Shown: piece by piece, positions 1 to 10,023 of the stretch
Layout: every line of letters begins with the position of its first letter
How positions within the stretch are numbered: position 1 is the first letter of the stretch
Assembly (NCBI GenBank): GCA_036023115.1
Contig: JAYKKT010000086.1
Coordinates: 10,741,501-10,805,500 of the forward strand
Direction: 5' to 3'
DNA from: Brasenia schreberi
Lineage: Eukaryota; Streptophyta; Magnoliopsida; Nymphaeales; Cabombaceae
DNA: 64,000 nt
Made by a program: the position numbers and the translations under genes
The notes under the pieces: model-generated
Databases searched by the model: none
What the model saw: the letters and a program-made list of their open reading frames with translations, nothing else
What the model was told of the DNA's origin: nothing

Positions 1-1
1 A

Positions 2-2263
2 TACTTGGTTAATCCCCCCGTTTTGAATCCTCCAAAGCAAGGAAAACCGCTTTTATTATACATCTCCGTGCATGTAAATGCTTTAGGAGCCCTGTTGGCT
101 CAATACGAGGATGACACCCATAAGGAGTATGCCATCTACTACATTTCGAAAACTCTCTTGGCTTATGAACGAAATTATCAAGCCATGGAGAAGACGTGCT
201 TGGCCCTAGTCTGGGCCTGCCAGAAATTCAGACACAATTTCCTAGATCATGAGATCTGGATAGTGTCCAAGCTTGATCCAATCAAGCACTTGTTCGAAAA
301 ACCCATTCTCACGGGTAGATTGGGAAAATGGCAACTCCTTCTAATGGAGTATGATCTGAAGTACCATCACCAGATCTCCATTAAGGGGCAAGCCCTAGCA
401 GATTATGTGGCTGAGTTCCCCTTAGAGAACGCATATCCCACGCTTGTTGAAATGCCTGATGAAGGCATATTACAAAACCACTTTCAAAACCACATTTTGG
501 CAAACTCTTTCGAAAACCAAGTGTGGAAAATGCACTTCGATGGGGCACGAAACCAATGAGGGGCTGGTGCTGGGGTCATCCTCATCTCCCCTGAAAAGGG
601 TGAGATTCTCATAGCAGTCCGTTTAGATTTTGAATGTTCCAACAACATAGCTGAGTATGAAGCACTCATACAAGGCTTAAGGATTTCGAAAACTCTAGGG
701 GCATCATGCATCGAGGTCTTTGGAGATTCACTCCTTGTCATAAACTAGGTTTTAAAAATTTAGCAAGTACGTAATAAGAAACTACTTCCATATCACGAGT
801 TGGCCACTCGATTGGTCCAATCCTTCCAATCGTGTAAACTCACACACGTAGGAAGAGAGGACAATGGCATCGCCGATGCCCTCTCCTCCTTGGGTTCAGC
901 CCTAAAGGTCGATCCCATTTCAGGGATCCGATCTTTAGAAATATGGCATGCGCCCAACCCATCCACACACAACTTGGATATTTGCCAAAATAACCCAGAC
1001 TCTATTGAAAAACCCTGGTTTTATGACATAAAACAATTTCTAGAAAATGGGGGATTCGCCGAGGATGCCACATCCAAAGATAAGGCATTCATCCGTAAGA
1101 TTTCGACCCGATATGCCATTCTGGGTGGGGTTTTATACAAAAAAAGTTTTACCGGCATTCTGCTTAGGTGTATCGACCTAGAGGAGGCTAGGATAGTGAT
1201 GCATGAATTCCACGATGGAGAATGTGGAGGCCATGTCAATGCCAACATAATGGCAATGAAAATACTTAGAGGGGGCTATTTTTGGTCCACCCTGAAAAAG
1301 GATTGTCACGATCATGTTAGAAAGTGTCATCCATGTCAAGTGCATGGGCACGCCATTCATATCCCTTCATCTACATTGCATTCTGTGGTCAACCCCTGGC
1401 CATTTACCATGTGGGCATTTGACATCGTAGGCCCAATATTTCCAAAAGCCTAGAATGGGCATCAATTTATTTTAGCAGCCACAGAGTATTTCTCCAAGTG
1501 GGTGGAAGCCATATCCCTAACCAACGTGCTGGGGCAACATGTGGTGGCTTTCATCCGGAGGAATATCTTGGCTCGATTTGGGGTTCCACGAGACCTTGTG
1601 TCTGACAATGGCACCCCATTCAAGAACGAGCGGATGGTTAAGTTGTGCAACACGTATGGCATAACTCACCACTTCTCTTCACCCTACTACCCTCAAGGCA
1701 ACGGCCAAGCCGAAGCCACAAACAAGACTCTCATTAGTATAATTGAGAAGACTTTAGAGAAGGGTAGGACGTGGCACGAGAAGCTGGATGAAGCCTGATG
1801 GGCTTATAGGACTTCCATCCGAACTCCCACGAATGCCACACCATTCGAATTGGTCTATGGCACAAACGCCATTCTCCCCATTCATACTCAACTGCATTCA
1901 TTCCATACATCCATTGCACTTGACCTCCCCCTAGAGACGCTTCAGCATGCTAGGATGGCCGAACTAGATTTGCTAGATGAGAGGCGACTCCTTGCCATGG
2001 ATCATGCTCATGCATACCGGCAAAGGATAGCCCGACATCATGGCAAACACATGAGACCTCGCCACTTTGAAGTAGGAGATCTAGTCTTGAAAATCATCAA
2101 CTATCATGGCCCACATCCACTTGGAAAGTGGCGCCCCAAGTGGGATGGACCCTATGTTGTACGAGCAACCACCACGAACAATTTGTATTGGTTGATCGAT
2201 GTAGAAGGTAGGAATTTAGCGGATCCTATCAATATTCAATACTTAAAGAAATATTATGTGTAG
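2..2263 (+). pseudogene. pol: pol of element A (RNase H, aRNH, integrase), 5'-truncated, with stop codons
   Basis: The reading frame matches residues from about 392 to the end of the intact pol of element B, without any frameshift. In order it shows the end of RT, the gypsy RNase H, the second archaeal-type RNase H starting at HFDGARNQ, the integrase zinc finger (H, H, C, C near 1195-1340), the DDE core (FDIVGP, SDNGTP, GQAEATN) and a GPY module. The frame is closed by five in-frame stops at 557, 746, 761, 1451 and 1796. At least three are explained by C-to-T or G-to-A transitions. The first aRNH aspartate, lost in B, is present here. The gene ends at KKYYV. It would have encoded reverse-transcription and integration enzymes and is now dead. 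Confidence 0.9.
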
Positions 2264-3436
2264 GATTTTGATCAAATTCCAGTTTTCGAAAATTTTAGGG
2301 ATTGCTGCCCTGAGACATGAGAATAAGGTGCAAAGGCAAAGTCGTGTGACCCTGAGTGAAGGAATTCGCACTTGTGAAAGAGTGGAGTCTTCAAAATCGT
2401 GGTTACATTTCAAAATCCTTCTTCTTACAAAGAAAGGCTTAGTTCAATATAGCAAGATACTTGCAAGTAGTACGTGCTATTTCTAAATAGGCTGATCTGG
2501 AATGGATCGAGTGTAGGCTTGGGATAAGTCCTCCCCTCTTCTCTTCTCCTTTCAAAAGGAAAAACACAGCCCAAACAAAGGGAATTTCCCATTTCAAAGT
2601 ATCTTTCCAAAAGAAAGAAACCAAAATTCAAAAGAAAAATCGATTCTCTTATGAAAAAGAGGGATTAAAGAAAAAATACTCCCAAAGGGAGACCCTCGAT
2701 GAAAAAAAGGAAAAGAGGCCAAAAAGCTCAAAAAGAGTAGTTTTCCGTCTTTTATGCCTTAAACCATGGGACGCTTCAGAAGGGACCGTGGTATCTCTTT
2801 CCCATCCCTGGCTTATCCCGAGCTAAAGCATGGTTCATTTCGAGGAATCCTAAAGTAAAAATAGGATTTACTTACTTGAATTTCATCTTGTTTGAGAATT
2901 CGACGTTTCGAGTAAGGCATAGGAATTTGAAATATGGCTTGTTTTCTTATAAAACCTCCGCTAGATAAGCAAGTGTTAAGACTCAAACAAGGGCAAACAC
3001 GAAGAGCTCGAGATCCTTAGGATCGAGACTCAAGACAGTTGTCCCTTTTTGTAAATAGTTTTGTAAATAAATTTTGGAAAAAGTCAGACATCGAACAGCA
3101 TAGGATCTGCTCACTCGGGGCAACAGGCCTTGTAAGTCTCTAGAGTTCGACCACATCTGGTCTTTGGGAGGTCGCCACTCTTGGCACCACACCCATGCCA
3201 TGCATCTGCATTCCATGCATGGTACTTGCATAAACATGATCCCATTTAGGACCAGATTACATAACAGATCCCTTTGCCGTGATATCTCCTCCTACCAGAC
3301 TTTATAAATTGAGATTTTGCTAAAAATTGGGGCGATCCCATATTTTTTATGGATAGATCTAGGGAGACATTGAAAGGGGTGTTTGTCATCTTTGCCCTTA
3401 TCCAAATCGATTTGGACAAGGCCAAAGAGGGGCATC
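2264..3436 (+). other. Element A non-coding 3' region with conserved hairpins and polypurine tract
   Basis: No gene is visible here. The stretch lies between the pol stop and the LTR. It contains an ATAGCA/TGCTAT inverted repeat (2449-2480), the 28-nt CCATGG/CCGTGG hairpin (2764-2791), paired ATGCATG (RY-type) motifs near 3196-3236, and a large inverted repeat around the polypurine tract (3376-3448). The polypurine tract AAAGAGGGGCATC abuts the LTR start at 3437 and would prime plus-strand DNA synthesis. The same motif order recurs in B, C, D, E, F and H. Confidence 0.75.
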
Positions 3437-4189
3437 TGTAAACACCCCGAAATCCCACGAATTCCTCGAAACAACCTGGTTTTGTAAAAGTAGCCCCAAA
3501 GGGTTATTTTGAGTCTGAAAACCTAGGAGCCTTCCAGGCAACCCTGTACATATGTTTTGAACTTTATATTTCAAAAATATATGATATGGCTTTAAAAACC
3601 TTTTTAAAACATGTTTTGAAACCCCGAAGTAGCTTGGCCTAATCAAGACAGGACCGGAAAAGCTAAAGAGAGCCCGGAACCGGAGCACATGTCAAGCCCG
3701 ACACAGCAAGTCTCATATCAAATCCACCCCCCCAGGATCTCGAACGTCCAAGACCCTGTTATCATCAAAACATCATTTGAAGTCATCTCCGGAAGGCGAA
3801 AACAGAAGCGCATGATCATGTTGGCGAAGACCCAACGCAGACGGAGTACTGATGCTGTCAGACCTCGCACAAACCGTTCGTTTCGAACATAGCCTGAAGG
3901 AGTCAGAGTTCAGTTTGGATCAGATCTGGACCATATATATCTAGATCCCAATCCAAACCCATGTATGGACTTGGATTTGGATTTGGATCCAGAGATCCAA
4001 TCCAATATCCATATCCATGGCCCACATCACCTTCTCATAAATGGAGGTGGGGCCACATGAATTTCATGTGGGATTATGGGCATGAGAGAGAGTGGGGGAG
4101 GATAAGATTAAAGTGTGTGTTGTAATTAAGCTTGACTTGTGTGTCAAGTTTGGGGTTAATCATGTGGGTTAGCCTAATTAAGTGGGTTT

Positions 4190-4560
4190 AAGCTTGTAAT
4201 TAGCCAAAACCTAACCTAGGGTTGCACCAACATGATGTGGTTAAGGTCCATGGGTCATGCAAAGGGAGCTCCTTCACCTAATCCTAACCAAAAGCACCTA
4301 ATCCTAGCCTTCTACCCTAATCCGGCCCTAATCCTAGCCTAATCACCTAACCCACTTCCCTAATCCCGGCCTAATCCCAACCTAATCACCTAACCCACTT
4401 CCCTAATCCTTCCCTAAACCTAGGTTAATTTCCCTAAACCTAACCTAATCCTAGCCTAATCACCTAACCCACCTCACTAAACCTCACCCCAAAACCAACC
4501 CACCTAGCTAAACCCTAAACCACCCCACCTAAACCTAGCACACAACTTATCCAAAACCCC
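4190..4560 (+). repeat. Degenerate CCTAA-rich tract in LTR A
   Basis: The stretch is dominated by variants of CCTAATC, CCTAACC and CTAAACC. The same tract appears reverse-complemented in B (about 8870-9120 and 29500-29700) and E (about 44620-44860), and in shorter form in G (52640-52735). It resembles telomere repeats but is irregular and LTR-internal, so it is part of the element. Confidence 0.7.
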
Positions 4561-5388
4561 TTGTATCTAAAATATCTGGCCCTACCCTAATACCAGCCGG
4601 CTCTTCCACCTGCACCACCACCAGCCACCACCGTGCTCCACCTGCTCCACCACTCCCCAGCCACCCGTCGCCATACTCTTCATCCAGCCGAACCAACCAC
4701 TCCACCACACCCAGCTGCTCCTCAACCAACCGCCGCCTCCCATCACCGTCGGTTAGTACCCCATACCCTACCTCACCTCTTCTCCACTCCCCCTCCACTC
4801 TCAGCCACCTACACTACCACCACCTTATCCTAACACCAGCCACCTGCCGCCACCACTCCCATTCGGCCAAGCCTCAACCAACCTAACACCCGCCATTGCC
4901 TAGACACCCTAGCTACACCCGACCACTCCACCCAACTCCCTAAAACCTGCCCATATTACCTCACCACATCCACTACTACCTTACCCCATATCCTATCTAG
5001 TTCCCTTCCCATCCACCATTACCTATCCACCCTAGCAGCCCGCCACCACCAAGTTCCCCTAGTCGGCCACTCCAACCGACTGTCACTTCCATTCGGCCAG
5101 CCACATCCTTCCCTTAGGTGCTCCATTAGACATTCCCTTAGGCTCCCCCTTAGTGCCATACTCCCTAACACCACACCTTTCCTTAGTGACCCTACATAGT
5201 CACCTTAGCCCCACACGCAAAACCAGCCCTTTGCTAGGCAGCCGACCATCTTCAAGGCGCCTCTCCCGCACCCCATTTCCAGCCGGCCAGCAGTTCCTCT
5301 TGCCGTTCAACTTCGCGGAGCTCCCTCTTGCAGCCCAAGGCAAAGGCCAAGCCCAAGCTCAAGCAAGTCACCTCCGGACCAGCTATTA

Positions 5389-5394
5389 GTAAGT
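5389..5394 (+). promoter_or_regulatory. Candidate 5' splice site (GTAAGT) in the LTR leader
   Basis: GTAAGTGC occurs here and at the matching place in B left LTR (7833-7838, minus), C (18365-18370 and 25527-25532, minus), E (43881-43886, minus), G (53306-53311) and H (57213-57218, minus). The surrounding sequence differs strongly between subfamilies. In J it reads ATAAGT. Splicing is an inference. Confidence 0.45.
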
Positions 5395-5453
5395 GCCTAA
5401 CTCGGTCCTTAGTTGCATACTTGTTTAAAATTCAATTCGATACGGGGTTGTAA

Positions 5454-5487
5454 TAACGGAGCATAGTCTCCCCCCGCTTGTAATAAC
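5454..5487 (+). promoter_or_regulatory. Conserved GGGG...CCCC hairpin flanked by TTGTAATAA
   Basis: GGGG and GGAG are followed by CTCC and CCCC, giving a nested stem, with TTGTAATAA on both sides. TTGTAA and AATAA-like words resemble plant polyadenylation far- and near-upstream elements. Copies: B 7741-7784 and 28460-28503, C 18272-18314 and 25433-25475, J 37552-37595, E 43789-43832, G 53367-53410, H 57113-57157. It may mark the end of R (inference). Confidence 0.5.
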
Positions 5488-5630
5488 GTGGCTTGGCACA
5501 CTCACACACACGTGCACTCTCCTAGTTGTGCACGATTTTGAACACACACGGGCCTAATCAGCCCTTAATATATAAATATATATATATATTTTAACTTACG
5601 TAGGGTTTTGCTTAAGTTGGGTGTGTTGTC

Positions 5631-6180
5631 TTTCAATTCAAGCACTCACACACATTGAGCCTTCCCTCTTATTTGAAAGACCCAAGTAAGGGCCAAGCTA
5701 TACTATTTGGGTTTTCATTTCATGTCGTGTGTGTATGTCTTTCAATTCAAGCACTCACACACATTGAGCCTTCGCTCTTATTTGAAAGACCTAAGTAAGG
5801 GCCGAGCTATACTATTTGGGTTTTCATTTCATGTCGTGTGTGTAAGTCTTTCAATTTAAGCACTCACACACATTGAGCCTTCGCTCTTATTTGAAAGACC
5901 CATGTAAGGGCCGTGTTATACTATTTGGGTTTAATTTCATGTTGTGTGTGTAGTACTTCAATTCAAGCACTCACACACATTGAGCTTTCGCTCTTATTCC
6001 CAAGACCTTAATCAAGGCCATACTGCAAGTTATATTTGGGTTTTATTTCATGTCGTGTGTGTAAGTCTTTCAATTCAAGCACGCACCCACATTGAGCCTT
6101 CGCTCTTATTTTCAAGACCCAAGTAAGGGCACGTATATACCCTATATACATATCTCCCTTCGGCATTTACATTACAAGTC
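5631..6180 (+). repeat. Five-copy tandem repeat of about 109 bp in LTR A
   Basis: Units begin with TTTCAATTCAAGCACTCACA at about 5631, 5740, 5849, 5957 and 6068, giving a period of 108-111 bp. Each unit carries CATTGAGC, GCTCTTA and a GGGTTT...GTGTGTG segment. Related arrays with different copy numbers lie in B (about 7200-7620 and 27900-28340), J (37740-38010), E (43310-43670), G (53430-54060) and H (56300-57100). Confidence 0.85.
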
Positions 6181-6602
6181 ATTTCCCTTCGGTTATTTCT
6201 CTTCGGCATTGTCTTTACATTCGGGTTTTCCCTTTGGAGTAGCGTGAGTTTGCATTGCATCTACGCCATACCACGAGGTAGGACGCATATTGCATCAAAG
6301 CAAGCCCCGGTCAAATTCGCCCATGTAGTGGAGTGTTCATAACACACAAACTAGGTGGCCCATAAAGGGATAAAAAGAAAGACTTAGGCACGTGCAAATT
6401 CACGTGAACTAAAATCTGCCATCGTATTAAAGACCCGAATCAAAAACACCTCGAACCGCTTCGTAAGCTTTTTCTATCCCAAAACTCGATTTTTCAAAGC
6501 GTACAGACTGACCCTTGCGTATCGGTGCAAGAAGGTCTGCGACGACAAGAGCTCACTTGCTCACAGTCGCCACGTTAGAAGTCAGAATTAAAATATATCT
6601 TC

Positions 6603-6632
6603 ACTAGCTTAGGTAAGCTAGCTGGCACGCCC
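6603..6632 (+). promoter_or_regulatory. U5 stem-loop plus primer-site-like decamer TGGCACGCCC
   Basis: CTAGCTTA and TAAGCTAG pair as a stem. They are followed directly by TGGCACGCCC at 6623-6632, identical to the first ten bases of the primer binding site used by these elements. Equivalents: B 27387-27396, J 38618-38627, G 54588-54597 and H 55885-55894 are exact. C 17202-17211 and E 43001-43010 have one mismatch. D and F right LTR are more diverged. Confidence 0.6.
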
Positions 6633-6720
6633 TGTTTATATAAATAGGCCTTAGACACACGAGAGGATCCGCTCCCGGCCCTGAGAAAGCCAGACGAGCG
6701 GGGATTTTCCTGCGTCTACA

Positions 6721-9700
6721 CTAATGTGGCGACTGTGAGCAAGCATGCTCTTGTCGTTGCAGACCTTCTTGCACGGATGCGCAAGGGTCAGTCTGTACGC
6801 TTTAAAAATTGAGTTTTGAGTGGAAAAAACCTACGAAAGCGGTTCAAGGTGTTTGATTCGGGTCTTGTTTGTATGATTTTTAGATTTTAGATCACGTGAA
6901 TTTGCACGTGCCTAAGTCTTGCTTTTTATCCCTTTATGGGCCACCTAGGTGTGTGTTATGAACACTCCACTAAGATGTGGCAAGTTTGAGCGGGAGTATG
7001 GGGTTTGCTTTGATGCAATATGCGTCCTAACTCGTGGTATGGCGTATATGCAATGCAAACTCACGCTACTCCAAAGGGAAAACCTGAATGTAAAGACAAT
7101 ACCGAAGGGAAATGACTTAAGGGAAATTGCCAAAGGGAAATGACTTAAGGGAAATGACTTGTAATGTAAATGCCGAAGGGAAATACGTATATAATGTATA
7201 TATGGGCCCTTACTTGTTTCTTGCAAATAAGAGCGAAGGCTCAATGTGGGTGCGTGCGAGAATTGAAGTACTACACACACGACATGAAATGAAACCCAAA
7301 TATAACTCGCAATATGGCCTTAACTAAGGTCTTGGGAATAAGAGCGAAAGCTCAATGTGTGTGAGTGCTTGAATTGAAGTACTACGCACACAACATGAAA
7401 TTAAACCCAAATATAAATTGCAGTATGGCCTTAACTAAGGTCTTGTGAATAAGAGCGAAAGCTCAATGTGTGTGAGTGCTTGAATTGAAGTACTACGCAC
7501 ACAACATGAAATTAAACCCAAATAGTATAACACGGTCCTTACTTGGGTCTTACAAATAAGAGCGAAGCCTCAATGTGTGTGCGTGCTTGAATTGAAAGAC
7601 AACACACCCAACTTAGGCAAAACCCTACATAATTTAAAGTATATACATAAACTTATATATAAAGGGCTGATTAGGCCCGTGTGTGTTCGAAATCGTGCAC
7701 AACTAAGAGAGTGCACGTGTGTGTGGGTGTGCCAAGCCACGTTATTACAAGCGGGGGGAGACAATGCTCCGTTATTACAACCCCGTATCGAATTTAATTT
7801 AAGCAAGTCTACAACTAAGGATCGAGTTAGGCACTTACTTATAGCTGGTCCGGAGGTGACTTGCTTGAGCGTGGGCTTGGCTTCGCCTTGGGCTGCAAGA
7901 GGGAGCTCCTCGGAGTTGAACGGCAAGGGGAGATGCTGGCCGGGTGTCTTGGAGGTGCGGTAGGGGCACCTTGAAGGTGGCCGGCTGCTAGGAAGGTGTT
8001 GCCTTGGTGCTTGGGCTAAGGTGTCTAAGGAGGGTCACTAAGGGATGGGCTGGTATTGAAGAAGGTAGTGTTAGGAAAGATGGCGCTAAGTGGGAGCCTA
8101 AGGGAGTGTATGGTGGCCGAGTGGGTTTGGTACAGTCGGTTGGAGTGGCCGACTAAGGGAAGCTTGGTGGTGGCCGGCTGCTAGGGTGGCTATGGATGTC
8201 GTGGATGGGAAGGGAGCTAGCTAGGGTGTGGTGTAAGGTAGGACTAAGGGCTGGTGGAAAGGGATATGGGCAGGTCCTAGGAAGCTAAGTAGGGTGGCCG
8301 GGTATTACTAGGGGAAGAAGTGGTTCAAGGCGGGTGGTTGAAATGGCTAAGGTCTGGCCGAATAGGTAAGGATGATGGGTAGGTGGTATTGGGGTGATAT
8401 GGTGGTGGTGCAGATGGTTGAGAGTGGAGGGGGAGTGAAGAAGATGTAGAATTAGGTTGAGATACTAACCGGGTGATGAAGAGGGGCGGTGGATGGAAGA
8501 GGGGCAGCCGGGTGACTTGGATGCGCAGGATTTAGCCGGGAGGTGGTGGAGATGTTGAGCTGGCCGGATGGAAGTGGTGGTGTAGGAGGTGGAGCTGGCT
8601 GGTAGCGGTGGTGCAGGTGGAAGGCTCGGTTGGGAGGTTGGCCAAGGTCGGCTGGGAGAGATGGGCTGGAAAAGAATCCAAAACCCGCCCCTTGGGGGGG
8701 GGGGGGGGGTTATATAGGGTTGGAGATGGCGGTTGGGGCTGGTTTCTAGGAGGTGGTAAGGTGGTTTAGGTAGTGGTGGTGTGGTGATAAGGTGGGTTGG
8801 TTTTGGGGAGGAGCCAGATATTTTAATACAAGGGGTTTTAGGTAGATGGTGTGCTAGGTTTAGGTGGGGTGGTTTAGGGGTTTAGGGCTTAGCTAGGTGG
8901 GTTGGTTTTGGGGTGAGGTTTAGTGAGGTGGTTTAGGTGATTAGGCTAGGATTAGGTTAGGTTTAGGGAAATTAAACTAGGTTTAGGGAAGGATTAGGGA
9001 AGTGGGTTAGGTGATTAGGTTGGGATTAGGCCGGGATTAGGGAAGTGGGTTAGGTGATTAGGCTAGGTTTAGGACGGGATTAGGGCAAAAGGCTAGGATT
9101 AGGGTTTTTTTATTAGGATTGGGTTAGGGAGCTCCCTTTGCATAACCCATAGACCTTGTTGCATCATGTTGGTGCAGCCCTAGGTTAGGTTTTGGATAAT
9201 TACAAGCTTAAACCCATGTTAATTTGGCTAACCCACATGATTAACCCCAAACTTGACACACAAGTCAAGCTTAATTACAACCACACTCTAATCTTATCCT
9301 CCCCCACTCTCTCTCATGCCCATAATCCCACGTGAATTTCAAGTGGGCCCCACCTCCATTTATGAGAAGGTGATGTGGGCCATGGATGTGGATATTGGAT
9401 TGGATCTCTGGATCCAAATCCAAATCCAAATCCACACATAGGTTTGGATTGGGATCTGGATATATATGGTCTAGATCCGATCCAAATTGAATTCTGACTC
9501 CTTCAGGCTGTGTTCGAAACGAACGGTTTGTGCGGGGTCTGACAGCATCAGTACTCCGTCTGCGTTGGGTCTTCGCCAACATGGTCGTCCGCTTCTGTTT
9601 TCACCTTCCGGAGATGATTTCAAATGATGTTTTGCTGATAACAGGGTCTTGGACGTTCGAGATCCTGGGGGTGGATTCAATAAGAGAGTTGTTGTGCCGG

Positions 9701-9962
9701 GCTCGACTTGTGCTCCGGTTCCAAGCTCTTTTTAGCTTTTCTGGTCCTATCTTGATTAGGCCAAGCTGCTTTGGGGTTTTAAAATGTGATTTAAAAGGTT
9801 TTTAAAACCATATTATACATATTTAAAACATATAAAATTTAAAACATATGTACAGGGTTGCCTGGAAGGCTCCTGGGTTTCCAGACTCAAAATAGCCCTT
9901 TGGGGCTGCTTTTACAAAACCAAGTTGTTTTGAGAAGTTCGTGGGATTTTGGGGTGTTTACA
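6721..9962 (-). repeat. 3' LTR of element B, outer 138 bp missing
   Basis: Ends GGGGTGTTTACA at 9962, next to the reverse complement of the polypurine tract. The left end begins inside U5 at CTAATGTGGCG, matching 27440 of B's other LTR. The terminal TGTAGACG segment is therefore absent and the sequence abuts the end of LTR A. A G run at 8694-8709 is 16 long, against 9 in the partner LTR. The element is old enough for indels between its LTRs. Confidence 0.9.
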
Positions 9963-10023
9963 GATGCCCCTCTTTGGCCTTGTCCAAATCAATTTGGATA
10001 AGGGCAAAGATGACAAACACCCC
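9951..10023 (-). promoter_or_regulatory. Polypurine tract within a large inverted repeat, element B
   Basis: GGGGTGTTT at the LTR tip pairs with AAACACCCC at 10015-10023. Between them CTTTGGCC and TTGTCCAAAT pair with ATTTGGATAA and GGCAAAG. The polypurine tract sits in the unpaired part. Equivalents: A 3376-3448, C 19284-19353, D 34397-34467, F 40934-41003, E 45683-45753, H 59142-59211, K 63298-63368. Confidence 0.65.

Larger units (their letters stand above)
1..6720 (+). mobile_element. Element A: 3' part of a Tat-lineage Ty3/gypsy retrotransposon
   Basis: This is the right half of a plus-strand element that runs off the left edge of the window. It holds the last two thirds of pol, a 1.2-kb non-coding 3' region and a complete 3' LTR ending TCTACA at 6720. 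The sequence right of 6720 is the LTR of element B in the opposite orientation, lacking its outer 138 bp. The simplest reading is that A inserted into B's LTR, so those 138 bp should lie left of A, outside the window. Its pol carries five nonsense codons. Confidence 0.85.
3437..6720 (+). repeat. 3' LTR of element A (complete, 3284 bp)
   Basis: Starts TGTAAACACCCC directly after the polypurine tract and ends GTCTACA, so it has the TG...CA termini of LTRs. Inside are ATCCAAATCC-type repeats (about 3960-4020), a degenerate TATA-like site TCATAAATGG near 4036, a CCTAA-rich tract (4190-4560), a GTAAGT site (5389), a GGGG/CCCC hairpin motif (5454-5487), five copies of a 109-bp tandem repeat (5631-6180), a U5 hairpin (6514-6531), and a stem-loop with a primer-site-like decamer (6603-6632). 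Short ORFs inside are not conserved proteins. Confidence 0.92.

Noticed and set aside
4190..4560. Interstitial telomere array
   Set aside because: The repeats are irregular, seldom match the plant telomere unit, and recur inside each related LTR.
5153..5389. Pro/Ser-rich ORFs in the CT-rich part of LTR A and opposite-strand ORFs in B and E
   Set aside because: They follow base composition, are not kept in frame among LTR copies and lie in non-coding LTR.
5631..6180. CRISPR-like array
   Set aside because: Whole 109-bp units repeat with no unique spacers, in a plant LTR.
6636..6650. TATA box TATATAAATAGG near the end of LTR A
   Set aside because: Not kept in other A-type LTRs (B, E and J differ) and too close to the LTR end for a promoter.
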